Origin: Diphasiastrum complanatum
Taxonomy: Eukaryota; Streptophyta; Lycopodiopsida; Lycopodiales; Lycopodiaceae
Length of the DNA stretch: 64,000 nucleotides
Assembly: GCA_029204225.1 (NCBI GenBank)
Contig: CM055108.1
Coordinates: 19,191,779 to 19,255,778, forward strand
Reading direction: 5' to 3'
Made by a program: the position numbers and the translations under genes. Shown piece after piece: positions 11,793-29,821 of the stretch. The notes beneath the pieces were generated by a model that did no database searches, had not been told where the DNA came from, and saw only the letters and a program-made list of their open reading frames with translations. Position 1 is the stretch's first letter, and the number at the start of each line of letters is the position of its first letter.

Positions 11793-13177
11793 TGGATGTG
11801 AGAAAATCAGATCCAAAACATAATGGATCTCTAAGATCTTGATCAAATTTGGATGCACATCTAGATTTAGCTACAAGATAGAAATCATCAATTTAGGCAT
11901 GCTAGAATTGCATAAATTACTAAGATCTGGTCATAAGCACTAAAATACAGTACAGTATTGTCCCTCTCCGTACAACAACAGCATCCTACGATCCTTCACA
12001 CGTGTGGATGCAAGATCAACAATAAAAATGACATTCTACACACTAAAAATCAAGATAACTTGAGAAATATGAAAGAGATGGACATAGAAACAAAAGAAAT
12101 GAGTTCCCCAAAAAGTAAGAAAGTTTGATCATTATTTCTACATGAAGACACAGCTATTTATAGATTCCAAAATTTCATTTGACCAATTGCCCTAAACTTG
12201 CCCTAAATGATAACTTCTTGGTACTTCATCAAAAAACCTAGAAATTCTAGTCTAGATGCAATGTATGAAATCTAGCCAATTAGAATGGGTCAAAATATGA
12301 CCTCGTCCATTTATCTACTTGTCATAAATAGTATAAATGTTATCTAGGCCTTTATTGACACATATAAATCTATCCCTAAGTTGAAATCTCTTTTTGGTCT
12401 CAAAATTGCCAAATTAGATCACCTAAATCCTAAATGGATTGAAGGATGAATTTGACAACCTTGTTCAATCTTTTGCAAAGGAGGAGTTTCCAAGCTTGGA
12501 GGCACTACAAGGAGTTCTCATTTTCGAGGAGTGTAGGCAAGAGAACAAGCTATTGAGGATCAATCAACTTTTCGTGAAGCTTGGTGGATGTAAAAAATCA
12601 GATCCAAAACATACATAATGGATCAAGAAGATCTTGACCAAATCTGGATGCACATCTAGATTTAGCTACAACATAGAAATCATCAATTTTGGCATGCTAC
12701 AATTGCATAAATCACTAAGATCTGATCATAAGAATAAAATTAGAGTAAGGTACTATCCCTGTCCATACAACAATAGCAACCTACTATCCTTCACACATGT
12801 GGATGCAAGATCAATCACAAAACTGACATTTACAAACTACAAATCAAGATAATTTGAGAAATATGAAAGAGATGGACATAGAAACAAAAGAGATGAATTC
12901 TCTAGAAAGAAGAAAACTTTGATCATTATTTCTCCATGCTGGTACAACTAGTTATAGCTTCCAAAATGTCATTTGGCCAATTGCCCTAAACTTGTCCTAA
13001 ATGGTAACTTCTTGATACTTCATCAAAAAACCTAGAATTCTAGTCTAGATGCAATGTATGAAATCTAACCAATTAGAATGGGTCCAAATTTGACTTCATA
13101 CATTTATCTACTTGCCAAAAATAGTACAAACACTATTTAGGCCTTTATTGACAAATATAAATCTATCTCTAAGGTGA
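11793..13177. repeat. Two direct repeats of about 590 bp, period about 790 bp
   Basis: Copy A (11793-12383) and copy B (12582-13177) align nearly end to end. Shared blocks include CAGATCCAAAACATA, TGGATGCACATCTAGATT, GAAAGAGATGGACATAGAA and TTGCCCTAAACTTG. The 200-bp spacer could encode a short gag-like piece (LKDEFDNLVQSFAKEEFP on the plus strand). They may be degenerate tandem repeats or LTRs of an older element; no TSD was found. Confidence 0.75.
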
Positions 13178-13178
13178 A

Positions 13179-13962
13179 TGTTGGAGGATTTGTGGATCCC
13201 AAGGCAACCCTAATCCTAGTTAATAAGTGAGAGGGATTTGGCACCCTGTGTGTGTAGGTCCAACCTAATGATCACATAGTTATTTGATAATTAGAAAGTC
13301 AATAAAAGGACTTTAGGCCTTTTTGCGGGACTTTTAATGTCGCAAGCCTAAATGTCAAGTTAGTGAATAAAGTTGGGACTTTACCAAAATTGGTTCAAAT
13401 TTCAATTTCAAATTAGTTCTCTCCAAATTTGAATGGTTCCCACTCTTTTTTAAGTTTGAATAGTTAGGGAGGTAGAAATGGGCCAATAGGATTTTGAGAT
13501 CAAGGCCTTCCTCTCCACTATAAATAGGGGCAAATTCGAGTTGCTTCTCATGTTCAAATCTTCATTTCAAAATAAGCAGATTGGCTATCTTTTGGAATGG
13601 ATTTGTGAATGTCCTTGCTCTCTATCCTTTTTCCTCCATCTCTCATGCTTTTATTGTATTTTCTAATTGTTAGATCTGAATATTATTGGGATTGTACGTT
13701 TTTATGCTTTTTTGTGAGAGAGAAAGGGAGAGAGAGAGAAGCAAGTATCTATCTGTGGATTGTAGGGTTAATGGATGTAGTGTTAATTGTGTAGTGTTAA
13801 TGGATGTTAGAGTTAGATGTGGGTCTTCCATACATGCTGAATTATGAGATATGTTATCGCTCTCACGGGATTGAACCTACACGTGACAACTAACTTCATC
13901 TCCTTGATGCTTGAGTGCTTGGATCTTGGGTTGAGGATAGGCTAGGAAATAAGCCCACTACA
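13179..13962 (+). repeat. Gypsy-type LTR (5' or solo), Athila/Tat-like
   Basis: Starts TGTTGGAGG and ends CCCACTACA, with a TATA-like CTATAAATAG at about 13518-13527. It is followed immediately by a primer-binding-like sequence (13965-13985). No matching downstream LTR was found within the window, so it is probably a truncated element. Confidence 0.6.
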
Positions 13963-13964
13963 AT

Positions 13965-13985
13965 TTTGGTGTCGTTGCCGGGGAG
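13965..13985 (+). other. Primer-binding-site-like sequence
   Basis: TTTTGGTGTCGTTGCCGGGG directly downstream of the LTR. It resembles the TTGGCGCCGTTGCCGGGG PBS typical of plant Athila/Tat/Ogre gypsy elements, with C to T changes consistent with decay of methylated CG sites. Confidence 0.65.
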
Positions 13986-17840
<3,855 letters not shown>

Positions 17841-18068
17841 AGGGTTCGAAGGTTTGCTAAGCAAACCCCTTCACAACTACATTTTGCATATTGGTAGGGA
17901 GGATACTTATGATTTGAAATCCACTATGCAACTACATATATAGATTGAAAATGAGAATAACTACTACTACTTGCAACAATTGTTTTCATTGTCAATTATT
18001 GATATAGTTCTATATGGGAGCCATTTTTTACTCCCTTGAAGATATAAAACTATCTTCACATGTTTGTA

Positions 18069-18150
<82 letters not shown>

Positions 18151-18406
18151 TTTCTAGATTTGTGAGTCAATGATACCAACATGTGAAGATAGTTTTATAT
18201 CTTCAAGGGAGGCAAAACTTGCTCCCAGATACAACTATGTCAACCATTGGCAACGAAAATTATTGTTGCAAGTACTAGTAGTTATTCTCATTTTCAATCT
18301 ACATATGTAGTTGCAAAGTGGATTTCAAATCATAAGTGTCATCCCTACCAATATGCAAAATGTAGTTGCGAAGGGCTTTGACTAAATTAGCAAACCCTCG
18401 AACCCT
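17841..18406. repeat. Long inverted repeat (arms about 230 bp) around a CT microsatellite
   Basis: The left arm 17841-18069 pairs with the right arm 18172-18406. Shared blocks (left orientation) include AGGGTTCGA, TTTGCATATTGGTAGGGA, TTATGATTTGAAATCCACT, GATTGAAAATGAGAATAACT and GATATAAAACTATCTTCACA. Identity is visibly high, with scattered mismatches. The loop holds a (CT)n run (18071-18146). A GA run begins only 36 bases outside the right arm (18442-18514), extending the symmetry. No clear target duplication. Likely a foldback or MITE-type element. Confidence 0.85.
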
Positions 18407-18438
18407 GTACGGCATTTGGCAGAAGATAATCACGATCT

Positions 18439-18441
<3 letters not shown>

Positions 18442-18514
<73 letters not shown>
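18442..18514 (+). repeat. (GA)n microsatellite
   Basis: Uninterrupted GA/AG run next to the inverted repeat. Confidence 0.97.
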
Positions 18515-18518
<4 letters not shown>

Positions 18519-20488
18519 ACAGATCAAAGCTCCTCTTGTCAAGACCAAAACCTTTTATTCATAAACCAACAAGGAAAAACATAGCTGAAAAGTATACAAT
18601 ACTAGAAAGCACCGTAAAGCAAAACATATTATATTTCAAGACATCCAACCGGTACCTGCCACCATCCCACCACACAAAACCGCGCAAGTTAGCACAATGA
18701 GAAAGACAAGTGTCAACGTTGAATGTCAGTTGTTATCCATGTACAAAATACGTTTACTTAACTAATCAGCATGCGGTAAAGATGAAAATTTTATAGTCCA
18801 GTCTTCCCTTACTAAGAGATGGTTATATTGAGCCATAAATTTATCGTATCAAGGCGAGTGCCATGTATGATGGTTCTGGTCCTACTATACAAGAGTCCGC
18901 AAGCTATCTCATTGTTATATTGTCTATGAGTCATGATCGTGACTTTTTTAAGGAAAACCAATATACAATATTTGTAAACATTCATGAAAGAGTTTGTACA
19001 CAATCAGTTAAGTAGCTAATGAAGGTTATCGTCATTCGTATGTTAAGCATTGATTCGGTACGCTATGGTAGATCATGTCTGAAAAATAGATATGTAGTGA
19101 ACTGGTCTACAAATCGAGCTGCTCTTCTAAAATTACGTTAATTAAAGAATCTCTTATGCAGCCAATGTATCATTTTTGAAGTTTCAAACCCTCGAAAAGT
19201 GTGAGAAGCACCAACCTGAATTGTAGACGCTAACGACTTCTGTGAAGTGGTTATGCTTGCTTTTGAAGAATTTTAAATCCATATCTAGTTCTATGTATAT
19301 CATTACATAATCATTTATGAACGTGTTATTGTTACAATCCATGACTTCTGAAAAATCCATTATCAAAGCTTTCGTAGTAGTTTTTGATAGTATAGCTCTT
19401 GCATAGCCTTGATAACAGAGTTGAATAGGAGTGTTCATACCTTTGGTCGTTGTGAATCGGAACCCAATGGTATGAGTCTAGAATTTGTGCTATGTCATTG
19501 CAATACTGTGAAAGACAGAGGTGATAGCAAGTATTGTTAAAGAAATACGCATTATGAGTGCTATCATGCTAAGATATATCACATAGTTAAGAAGAAGATT
19601 ATAGCTCATTGCTGGACAATAAGTAAGAAATTGCAATGGTATCCCCATCGCTGACAGCCACAATGGATATCACCCAGAGTGTATCATATACCTCAATAGG
19701 AGAAGTGGCGTGTCAGTATATCGCTGGATCAACAACGATTTGCCATCAACAACTGCTATACATATCCGTAGTATGTGCCTCTCAGAGGTATAATCATAAT
19801 GTATGCAACATATATCAAAAGATAGTCGCTTCTGGCCAGCGATGAGATGCCTATGAAGTTGTAATCAAAGTGTATGCATCACAAAGTAATATGCAATCAG
19901 AGAATAATCGCATTCTGGCCAGCAATGAGTTTCCAAATCAACTGTGAAAACATATATCATAGCCATTCTACAATCATTCTGATCAGTGGAAGGTCGCAGG
20001 CAAGAAACCATGCCTTATAAAAGTAGATAACTAGATGCACTAGTGTAAATGCATGCCCAATGGGCCGCGCTACAGCGCTTATCAGAGAGGTACAATATGT
20101 ACTGTTATTCCTTTGCAAGAAAGCATTTCGTTAGCAAGCATAAATAGATATCAAATACACTTACCGTTGATATTGTACAACGATCTCCGATTGATGGAGG
20201 AAAGGCGTTGTAACTCCAAAACTGTAATGCCAAGAGGAGAAAGAGAAAGGAGAAAGAGAGAGTGTGGGAAGAGAAGAGGAAACGTGCCATCCTCTTTGTA
20301 GGTAAGATCCCTTGTGGAAGCAACTTTCGATACTAGTTGTAGGATGAAGCACAGTCGATCTGGACCATCGAAGTTGTAATAAATGCAAGTGGGATTTTAA
20401 AACTTTCCCACCAAAAAAAACCTTGGACAGAAAATATACCATGCCAAGCTTATGATTCCAAGCAGTGATATAACGTTGAGTTCTATTC

Positions 20489-20490
<2 letters not shown>

Positions 20491-20554
<64 letters not shown>
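20491..20554 (+). repeat. (GA)n microsatellite, one interruption
   Basis: GA run with a single AAA interruption near 20539. Confidence 0.95.
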
Positions 20555-22365
20555 TCATCGTAAGACACCTTGCATCGAGGGAGAGTAATAAGTAACTCTC
20601 CCTCCACAAAAAATCAGAGGGCATCTATATATTATTCGTAGTGTTACATTTGATCTATTACAAGTAGCTACCACATTGTGAATCTTTTTATTGTCTCTCA
20701 AATGTCATGGCAGTTGCAAGCATATCACTATGTTGGAAATGCATTTTTGCTCAGTACAAATAGCAGTGCATGTTGTCCATACTTCAACTACTTAATGTGT
20801 TCCTACATTTATGTACATTTGAATTCAAAGGAGGAGAATAGATGACATAAATCAAGCTTTCTAAAATGGCTTATAGTCAATCATGAAGAGATTTTTGAGA
20901 ACTTCCTTCTTCATCATTTGGAAAGTCCATGTATCATCCACTCGATCATGAAGGAGAGTGATTGATGACAAATTATGCTTGTTTATGCCTCAGAAATCAT
21001 AAATTTTATCAATAGTCTATCAATGTGAAAGTTGACGGATCAGCATGTTCATTCTAATGGTGGTTTCTAAACAATATTGTAGGGTCTAGAGCATTCTTAA
21101 TACCGGTGTTTAAGTAATGTCTCCTAGACATGGGAATCACAAAGGTCATTATAGCAAAACTTCTTGCATGATAAAAGAGATGATCTGACATGCAACGAGA
21201 AAGCATGGGAGCAACACAAGTTCGTTCACTATGAAGTCGGAGAGTTCACAAGATGTTTAATCTTGCAAATAAAGAGTAGGAAATCACATTACATAGTTAT
21301 GTACCTTCTATGGACATAGGAGAGCCCAACTTGGCATAGCTTCTCAGTTGTGTCAGTTGCACCTGCTAGTACTTAAGTACAAATCACTTTGGTGGGCTAT
21401 TCTTTATTATTCTATGGATTGAGGTAGCTTTGTTGTTGGCTTGAGGTCTTATATAACATCATATTAGTATTGGCTGGATCTACACTTTAGTTTACCAATT
21501 AAGTTAATGGTACAACTTTCCAAGTTGGTATGCAATTCATTATTATAAGATGCCAAGTAAGGTATCTTGTCTAGGTCCACATGGAAAGAAAAGATTGCTA
21601 GTACACAAAGACTACCATGAATGGCTTTATTGAAATGTTTGGATTCTATGTATATTGGCTTTGAATGTGGGACCAAAAAAACTTTGGATGCCAAGCTAAC
21701 CATAGGAGCCAGCCTTCGTGGATTCTATGTATATAGATCTATGATCACAAATGTCCTATCACTAATATTGAATGACCTTACAAACGTAAACAATGAGTTT
21801 TGACCTTTGCACAAAATCTCTTCACACAATTCACTTAGAATTTCTTGATAATTTCATGTTCACTTTAGCTGCAACCAAGCATTGTTAATCTTTTTTTTGG
21901 CATACATGGTCGTCATATACAACATATACAACTTAGCAATGCCATTTACGGAGCTAAGCTCCTCAGATGTCACTACACAGTGGTTGGGATTTGGGCCTGC
22001 ACCTTTCCAATGGCAATCGACAACTCTACCCATACACCCCACTGCGATGGACAACATTGTTAATTTGAAATAAGAAGCCTCGAGTATGATGACAATCAAC
22101 AATAGAAATGCATATTTGTATTGCATCATATATAGCCTTACCTGTTCTATGGAATATGGAAAAATGATATTGTGCTAAAAGGTTCTAAAATGAGTTGCAA
22201 ATTTGTAGAAACATGTATATAGCCTCACATGTCCAAACATCACAACATTGATAATCATGTGAAATCAAATTCTTTGGAGGTTACAAGGAGGATGTATTGA
22301 ATTGGGTACAAGAATAATGCAACACAATATTACTAATAGGCAATCAAGTTATGTGAGCCCCAAAC

Positions 22366-22367
<2 letters not shown>

Positions 22368-22428
<61 letters not shown>
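22368..22428 (+). repeat. (GA)n microsatellite, one interruption
   Basis: GA run with one GC interruption near 22417. Confidence 0.95.
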
Positions 22429-24678
22429 CTCAATTTAGTCACTGATTCTACTACAAAAAGATATCATTCCTTCCCATCACTGCATTTGATGAGTGTGACA
22501 AAAATGGGATACTTTCAACTAAACTTACGATCTTATATATTTTCCTCTCCTAGTCATATTGATTCCACCATACAAACACGACTAAGCTCTCAGCCTTCCT
22601 ACTATATATTGATAACTTGCCACAGAACGATTTATAGCTGCAACAAAATCACCTTAAAAATTATTTTTCTAGTAACTTCAATTCCAAGGATAATATCTAT
22701 TAATTGTGAAGCACATTGGAAACATCTTATTGCAGGAAAGAAAAATCATTTCAAAAAGTTTTAAAAAATAACAAGGTGCGGACTATGAAATGCATGAAAC
22801 TAATGAAAACAAGGAAACTCTAAAGTTCCACTTCTAGTGGTCCAAATCAAGATCTATAAAGTGCAATAGAACCATTGTGATATAAAGATCTCCACAATAT
22901 ATATTAATTGACAACAATGACATCATATATTGAAATGTGGAATTCTACTGCTCTACCTTTCTACTACTCAAAATGACAAAACTATTGTGTAGATAGATGG
23001 CATATTAATAGCCACTTTTCAACCTTTAGGGTTATCATGATTGTTACAGCACATACTACAAATGTGAGAAGTAAAATTTAGGTGTAAAGTGTGCTCAATC
23101 GCTAACATCTCAGCTTCATTTTCATAGGCGCATTGGAAAATTGCTAACATTGTAACTTCAGCTTGGGGATTTCCCAAAGTATTGTTCAAAGTGAGGACTA
23201 GTAATACGTCATTGTCAACTACATGGCAAGTACCCTCCTATCTAACCATGGGCAAGCCTTTCTGCTATTTGCTACCAAATATATGAAGCTTCATTAATAG
23301 CTAAAGTTTTTTGTTTGTGAAAGCTCTCTTGCCAAGGTACATCACAATCAAAGCAAGGCAAGACGAACTCAACAAAAGATGAACTTTATGGGGTTTCTTG
23401 ACTCCTTTTGTAGACAGGATAGGCTTGGACAGCTTAAATAGAACACAGTATAGCTAGTACTACTAAGCGAGTTCATATCAACATCTTCCATATGCACTTG
23501 TGGATATTGGTGAATAATAGAATAGGACTGACTGAGTTGCCTAATGTCATACTCAAAACATTTATGAGATCTCTTACTACAATATATTCCATGCACAGGA
23601 TGTTTAATTTTTAGCAACTAGCATCATCAGGGGCCCAACGACCAAAGCCTACATTTTGGTTGCATAAATTTGTATCCCAGCATAGAATGTACATGCTGCA
23701 GCAGCTCTCATCATGTAATATCAGTTTAGATTTTTTATGAAGTCATTATGCATGACTAGATCTGTGGCAATCAGAGAAGGATCAACCTATGATTAGAACC
23801 AACGCTTAAATCCTTTCCACATGAATTTAGGATCAACATCATCATCAACCTATACTCCCTTTCTGACCAGACATCGTTTTAAACTTGACAGTTTCATAGC
23901 CTCTTCCGGAAGAGGAATTTCCTCCCATAGAATTTGTGCAGGTTATGTAAAGACAACATATGCTATTTTAAAAAAGTCAATCATATAACAACAGTTAAAC
24001 AAGTGGACACCATCAGTAGGCCCCATCATTATAAAAGTAACCTCATTGAAAATATGACTAAAAAATCTTTGATTCATGCACGAATCTAGATTATGGAGTC
24101 CAGCACCAACATGGAGTAAGCTGACACTCTGCTTAGGATTACAAAGATGTGACTGAAAAAGACTCACCAATATGAGATGGAAGTGGGGGGATTCCAAACA
24201 TGCTCTATTTGAAGAAAACCTGGATATGAGTTGGTCCCAGAGTAAAAGTTTATACCACCTAACATGTAGAATCCAACAGCTAAAATGCATGTTAATGTTC
24301 ACAACAAACCATAAAAGAGAAAGATTACACATAGTATATTACCAGAGATTGCAGCATGAAAATATTACAGTCGACTGCTTAGAATGAACAGAATGTGAGG
24401 AGCTGAAACCTGAAACAGATATAGTGTGGATTCTAGATTTCTCAAACTCTTCCAGTCATTAGAAGGAAGGCTTTTGTATCTCTTTCCGTAAATTATAAGG
24501 TTCCAAGCCGTATGAATAGAGAAAAATTTTGCTTTACAGAAAAATTGTCCTCAAAAATGTGTTACCTCGTCTCACAAAGAATGTTGGAGCGCCCAAGAAT
24601 CAGTACACTTGAAATCAGGTCCTCATGGAGCCGAGATGGCAGCAAAATGAAGCTAGAATATGTAGTCATTGCCATTGA

Positions 24679-27392
24679 TCAGCGCATTCTTCTACCGTAA
24701 GTCTGTGGCTCATAAGCCTTGTCGACTTGACAACGAATTAGCTGACCTCTAAGATCAGATTTATCCACAATCGCTACCAATCTATCAATGTCTTCACCTC
24801 CTGGCAATAGGGCTCTGGCCATTGCTGGCACTGGTCCTTTTTTTGGAAAGACATCTACTTTGACCACGCTTATTCCTAGCTTGTCTAGATGTGTCTTCAG
24901 CTCTTCTGGAGTAACCAAATCGTCAAAACACCAAATAAACAGGCCCTGCTTAGGAAATGGCTGAACTGAATTTGGTCTTAAAGCTGGACTGGGTTGGGGG
25001 AAGATGCTCCGCTCAGGAATTAAGGAGGGCCTTTCACCTCCCCCAACCATTAGCCGCTGACCAGTGTCCTGCTCGATGCGTCGTCGCAGCTCTTGCAGAA
25101 TCCTAAATTGTACAAACTTCTCTGGAGAAAGCATCTCCCAAAAAATGCCTGCATTAAAAAGGATACCAAGATCAAACAAGTATATAGATGAGATTAAACA
25201 AGGAAAGCAATGTGCTACCTGGTTGTTAAGAACCTTCTAAGTCGAAGGATTCCAAAAAAGTCATTGCTCAATAGTTACTTATTCACCCTTTATCAAGGTA
25301 AATATAACGCATGCTGCTTATTGCATTACCAATGAAATCTTTTTATCGGTAGTTGACAATAATGAAACTCATATCTAATAAACAAACGGTTGGATAAAAG
25401 TGAGATTACCTTTAGGTTTGGCAATAGTCGTATTTGTGCGAATGATTTGAGTAGGAGTGCAAATTACATCCACTGGAAAGTCATGAACTGCTAGCTTTCC
25501 AACAGGTATGTCATTGACGAGCTGCTTATCATGCACTGCAGAAAAACCAACCTGTTCCGTTAGTAGATAAATAGCAGGCTTTACTGTATATAAACATAAA
25601 ACACTATCAAAAGTAGCAAATTCACTACCTGACGTCACAATGACAGTTGAATCATCAATTGCACCAATAAGACGAAGAAAACCATATTCCAAATCTGTTA
25701 ACCCCTGAAAAAAAAATAGATCACAGGTCAAAAAGCAGCACTGAAACATTTTGAGAATAAGGAAAATCCACCGATGTTGCATTTAAGCGTGGATATATAC
25801 TTGATATTTTGTCATGTTACATAGCTTTTTTATTCACAAAGACTACTACAATAAACCGTAATACATTGTTGATTATCATTGTCTTGTTGGGAAATGATAG
25901 TTCGCATCTAACCTTGACTTTTATCAAGATCTAACCTTGACTAGCAGATAGACCACGTTCCAAGTTCCCAGAAGAGAGAGATTATGATACCACAAAATAT
26001 CAGTGACTCGACTAAGTGACATCATAAAAGAGTCACAAGTGCATAATCAAGCACAAAAAGCGCCAGTATCATACTCCCTTAAACGTAAAATCAAAAATAT
26101 TTTGATATAACTGCAGGCAGTCCCCTTTGTTAGCAAATAATAAGAAACAAATTCTGAACAAGTGAAATAAAGGGAGCCAACCAGATTAGTGAGAAAAACA
26201 TAGATATTCTACTTCTCACTGTTGGAACTGTAAGCAAGCCTAAGTCTTCTTTCCTTCAAAAAATATCCTTTTATAATGTGTCAAGACCAAAATTGAATGG
26301 ATGAAAATTAACCCTTCAGCTCTCCATGTGTCCATAGAATTATAGTCCTCACAAGAACACAACATTCATATTCCCAGTTGGTGGGGTTAGTTGGACCGTT
26401 TTATTCAAGTTTTGAAGTTTCTTTTCCATCCATGTGTTGTTTCACGATCTAATAGGTTCAAGATTGTCTTATCCCATGCAATCCATTGCCTATCAATGTC
26501 ACTTATTCTAAAGTTTGGCACGTCATAGTTGACCAGAGTAGGTGCTAAACTGAATTCAAGGAGCTATTAAGAAAGCATCCAGGCCCCGTCTCTGTGGACT
26601 GAGAGGACTTACATAAGTTGTCAACCCTTGTAAAAACGTGGCCTTTGTTATAACTTCTGCATTTGATAGAACCAAATTCACAATCTAGCAACATCAATAT
26701 GATGAAACAAGTTCTCGGTTTATAATTTTCGATAAACTGTCATGCCTTTTGAAAACAGGATTCATGGCAGATAGCTAGTTCAACCCTGTGACAAGAACCC
26801 ATTTGACAGAAGCTTAGATTTCAGCACATTGACAAGCAATGGCTATATTATGAAAAGACACTGAATTAAGAAGGCACATGAGGTCAAGTAAATCTGCATA
26901 ATGATCTGAAATCGGCGGCATTTCTGGATCACAACAATGGATGCTCAAGAGACAAGATTGAAGGGGGCTTCTCCTATGAACAGAATTTCATAGTTCTTTC
27001 GACAAACAACCTGCATACTGATAAGATTGAAGATACGTAAGCTGTATACTTCAGCAGAAGTAAGCTGTATACTTCAGCAGAAGATAGCACACACTACAAG
27101 ATCAATTAAAAGTACAACACAAAATTCAAGTGAAAGTTACTTACAAACCCCTCCAACACAAGGAGGTCACTCACAAACAGATAGGATGATCTCCCCAATA
27201 TTTATGGCAGAATGTCGCCGATAAGCCCACCATCAGCAACCACAACTGCCCAGCTATCTAAAACAAGTTAACAAACTCACAGTCTGATGTAGTGACAGAT
27301 TCTAGATCGTTTTGGTGCATATTGGACTCTGTTCAAGGACCAGTCACCAGTCATAAAGATAGAGAGAAAATAGGGTGGAGATGGGCAAGCAA

Positions 27393-27456
<64 letters not shown>

Positions 27457-29778
27457 ATTTAATGTCCTTTTAATGCCAAAAGGTATATAAGACAACAAAG
27501 TACATCCAAGTATGATGAGAACTTGACGGATCAATGCCATCTAATTAGGAAAGGCCACTTACAGGTTTAACTGGAAAAACTCTTCATTTCTCAATAACTC
27601 AAAATCCATTATGCTACACGCTTTTATTTGGACTCAGCAAAACAAAATGAATGATACCACCCCTGTAGATCATGCATCTGCCAGTATCTTTGGCTTCCTT
27701 TCTTGCATTCCACAACTTGAACAAAGGTGAGATCTTCGTGCAAAAAGATCTTGGTATCTTTTAGTTTAGGTCGTTGCCATAGTACACCTCATCAAGCATC
27801 CATTGAAGTGAAGCGCAGGACAAGGGTACTAGCATCTTCTTGGTACCCCAAGCCGTGTCCAAGCCTTGGTCGTTGTGCTGGAGAATAACCTTCAAAAACT
27901 GTATGGCTTCACCAATAGGATCCTGAGAATCACAGATGCCCCATACACGAACATTAAGGGCCTTTTGCTCACGCAGCTGGCTCTCATTAAATGTAGCAGA
28001 GATGAACGAAACTAGAGCGCCTTTACGTGGACCTTTAACCCATGAGAAATGTTCGGATTTACCTTCTTTGAGAACATCTACCCAAGATTGGACAACCGTA
28101 TGGTGCTGATCCACTTTACTTTCAAGTTGTTGGATCTTAGCTAGAGTAGCGACTTGGGGTTCACCTTTGATAGATGTAATCTCCTTCTTGATGTCTGCAA
28201 TGGATGCATCCAATTGTAGGAGGTGCGAGTGCAATGATTGGAGCATTGTTTGGCGGGAGTTGGAAAATCCTTTTGTTATCCTCATAGAGAGAAGTGATCA
28301 GATCAAAGAGCGTTGGTTATGATGAAACCTATGGGTCAGGGGTGATAGGAAGAGCAATAGTAAGTTCAGTGGTACACAGTATGGGATTAGAGGGAGAGAT
28401 GGGAATAGCAAAAGGAGTAGGAGGGATTGGCTGTAGTACAACTGCAGCCACTGGGCTAGAATAAGGCGAAATGGGAGCAACCGGTGCAACTGATACGGTA
28501 GGCGATGGGACAGGCGCAGCTGTCTGCTGTGCAAGTACAGATTGTGCATCATGGAAAGAGGGGAGACTAGCCCCCCCTCTTTTCTCGGGTGCCATGTAGT
28601 GAGAGCTGCAGCAGCGTGGGCAGTGCTGCCTTGTATCTGGCTGCAGCAAGCAGCTGACAATCGTTGCCCCACAGTTCCGGTGGCAGAGTGCATCAGAATC
28701 TGCAACAACGTATATCCTTCAACGATGGCAGCCTCCTCAAATCTTGACTCATCATTTCCTGTAAGGTGAGGACAAGTGCGCAGCAGTAGCATTTCCTGCA
28801 TGGTGATGGAGAACAATGTGCTAGAGCGCCATCAACTGGAGCTCCAATCTGGAGATGGTGTGAATAGGGCCCCAGGGGAAGCCCAAGGACTCCAAATCCC
28901 TAAAATTGGAAACTACTAGGGGCACTATCAAAAAAGTGCACCCATCCATCACGATATATAGCCTGTCTGCCAGACTAACGAGCCTTTTAAAAGGCTTTAT
29001 GCCTTTCCTAGACCTATATGTGAGGTCATCATCCATATGAATGGTACTAACACGTAACTTGGCTCTGCAACACAAAACTTCTCTCTGACTCTCCAAGGAA
29101 GTAAAAAGGATAATTAATGTAGCTGCATCTCTGGTGGTTCTCCAAGTTGTGTCCAGTCCACCTATCTTGTGACCTAATGTGGTATCGATTGGCCTCTGCA
29201 ATTGCATCTTGTGTATTCGAGATCCCTCGAACTCTAATGTTACGGGCTTTTTGCTCTCTGGATCTTTCTTCCAAAATAGTGGCTGAATTGATCGAGGATA
29301 TGGGAGCGCTTCGATTGGTACCTTTCTTCAAGACGGATGCCCAAGAGAGGGCCTCTTCTACTTTGCTTATTGATCTTATTCTCCAATTCAAAAATCATTG
29401 TGGTAGTAGATTCCAAGGCTGCAACTTGCTTGTCCCCAGTTGACTGCTCCAATGATACAATCTTGGACTGCAACAAGTTCTTTTCATTAACCAAGGAGGC
29501 TACTGTTTCTTTCAGCTGTGAAATTTCTTGTTTAAGAACTGGAAATCTGCTTTGAATTGATCAATCTGCCAGGACAAAAAGAGCTTTACCGATTTGGATG
29601 GTTTGTATGGGATAGCATCAGTGGGTGGTAGTTCTTTAGAAGAAGAAGAACTGACAGCAGAGCAGGAAGAGATGGGGAGTGGAAGAAACCCAACGGAAAC
29701 TGTAGGAAGAGTAGAAGGGAGGATAGAAGCAGGAGGAAGGGAGGCAGTAGGAAAAGCAGGCAGGCAATGCTGTCACCT

Positions 29779-29821
<43 letters not shown>

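Larger units (their letters stand above)
18515..24678. other. Intergenic; GA tracts and unrecognised coding-like scraps
   Basis: Contains GA microsatellites at 20491-20554 and 22368-22428. Short ORFs with no domain I recognise include 19184-19438 minus, 21621-21803 plus and 21860-22129 minus. A broken minus-strand reading near 23700-23930 (PLPEEAMKLSSLKRCLVRKG, then stops) looks like decayed coding DNA of unknown origin. The stretch next to 24678 should include the 3' UTR of the COG0212 gene. Confidence 0.45.

Noticed and set aside
17841-17852. GGTTCGAA resembling the T-arm of a tRNA
   Set aside because: No acceptor stem or anticodon arm around it; it is the end of the inverted repeat.
23700-24332. 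Possible transposase or gene on the minus strand
   Set aside because: Frames are broken and no family motif could be recognised.
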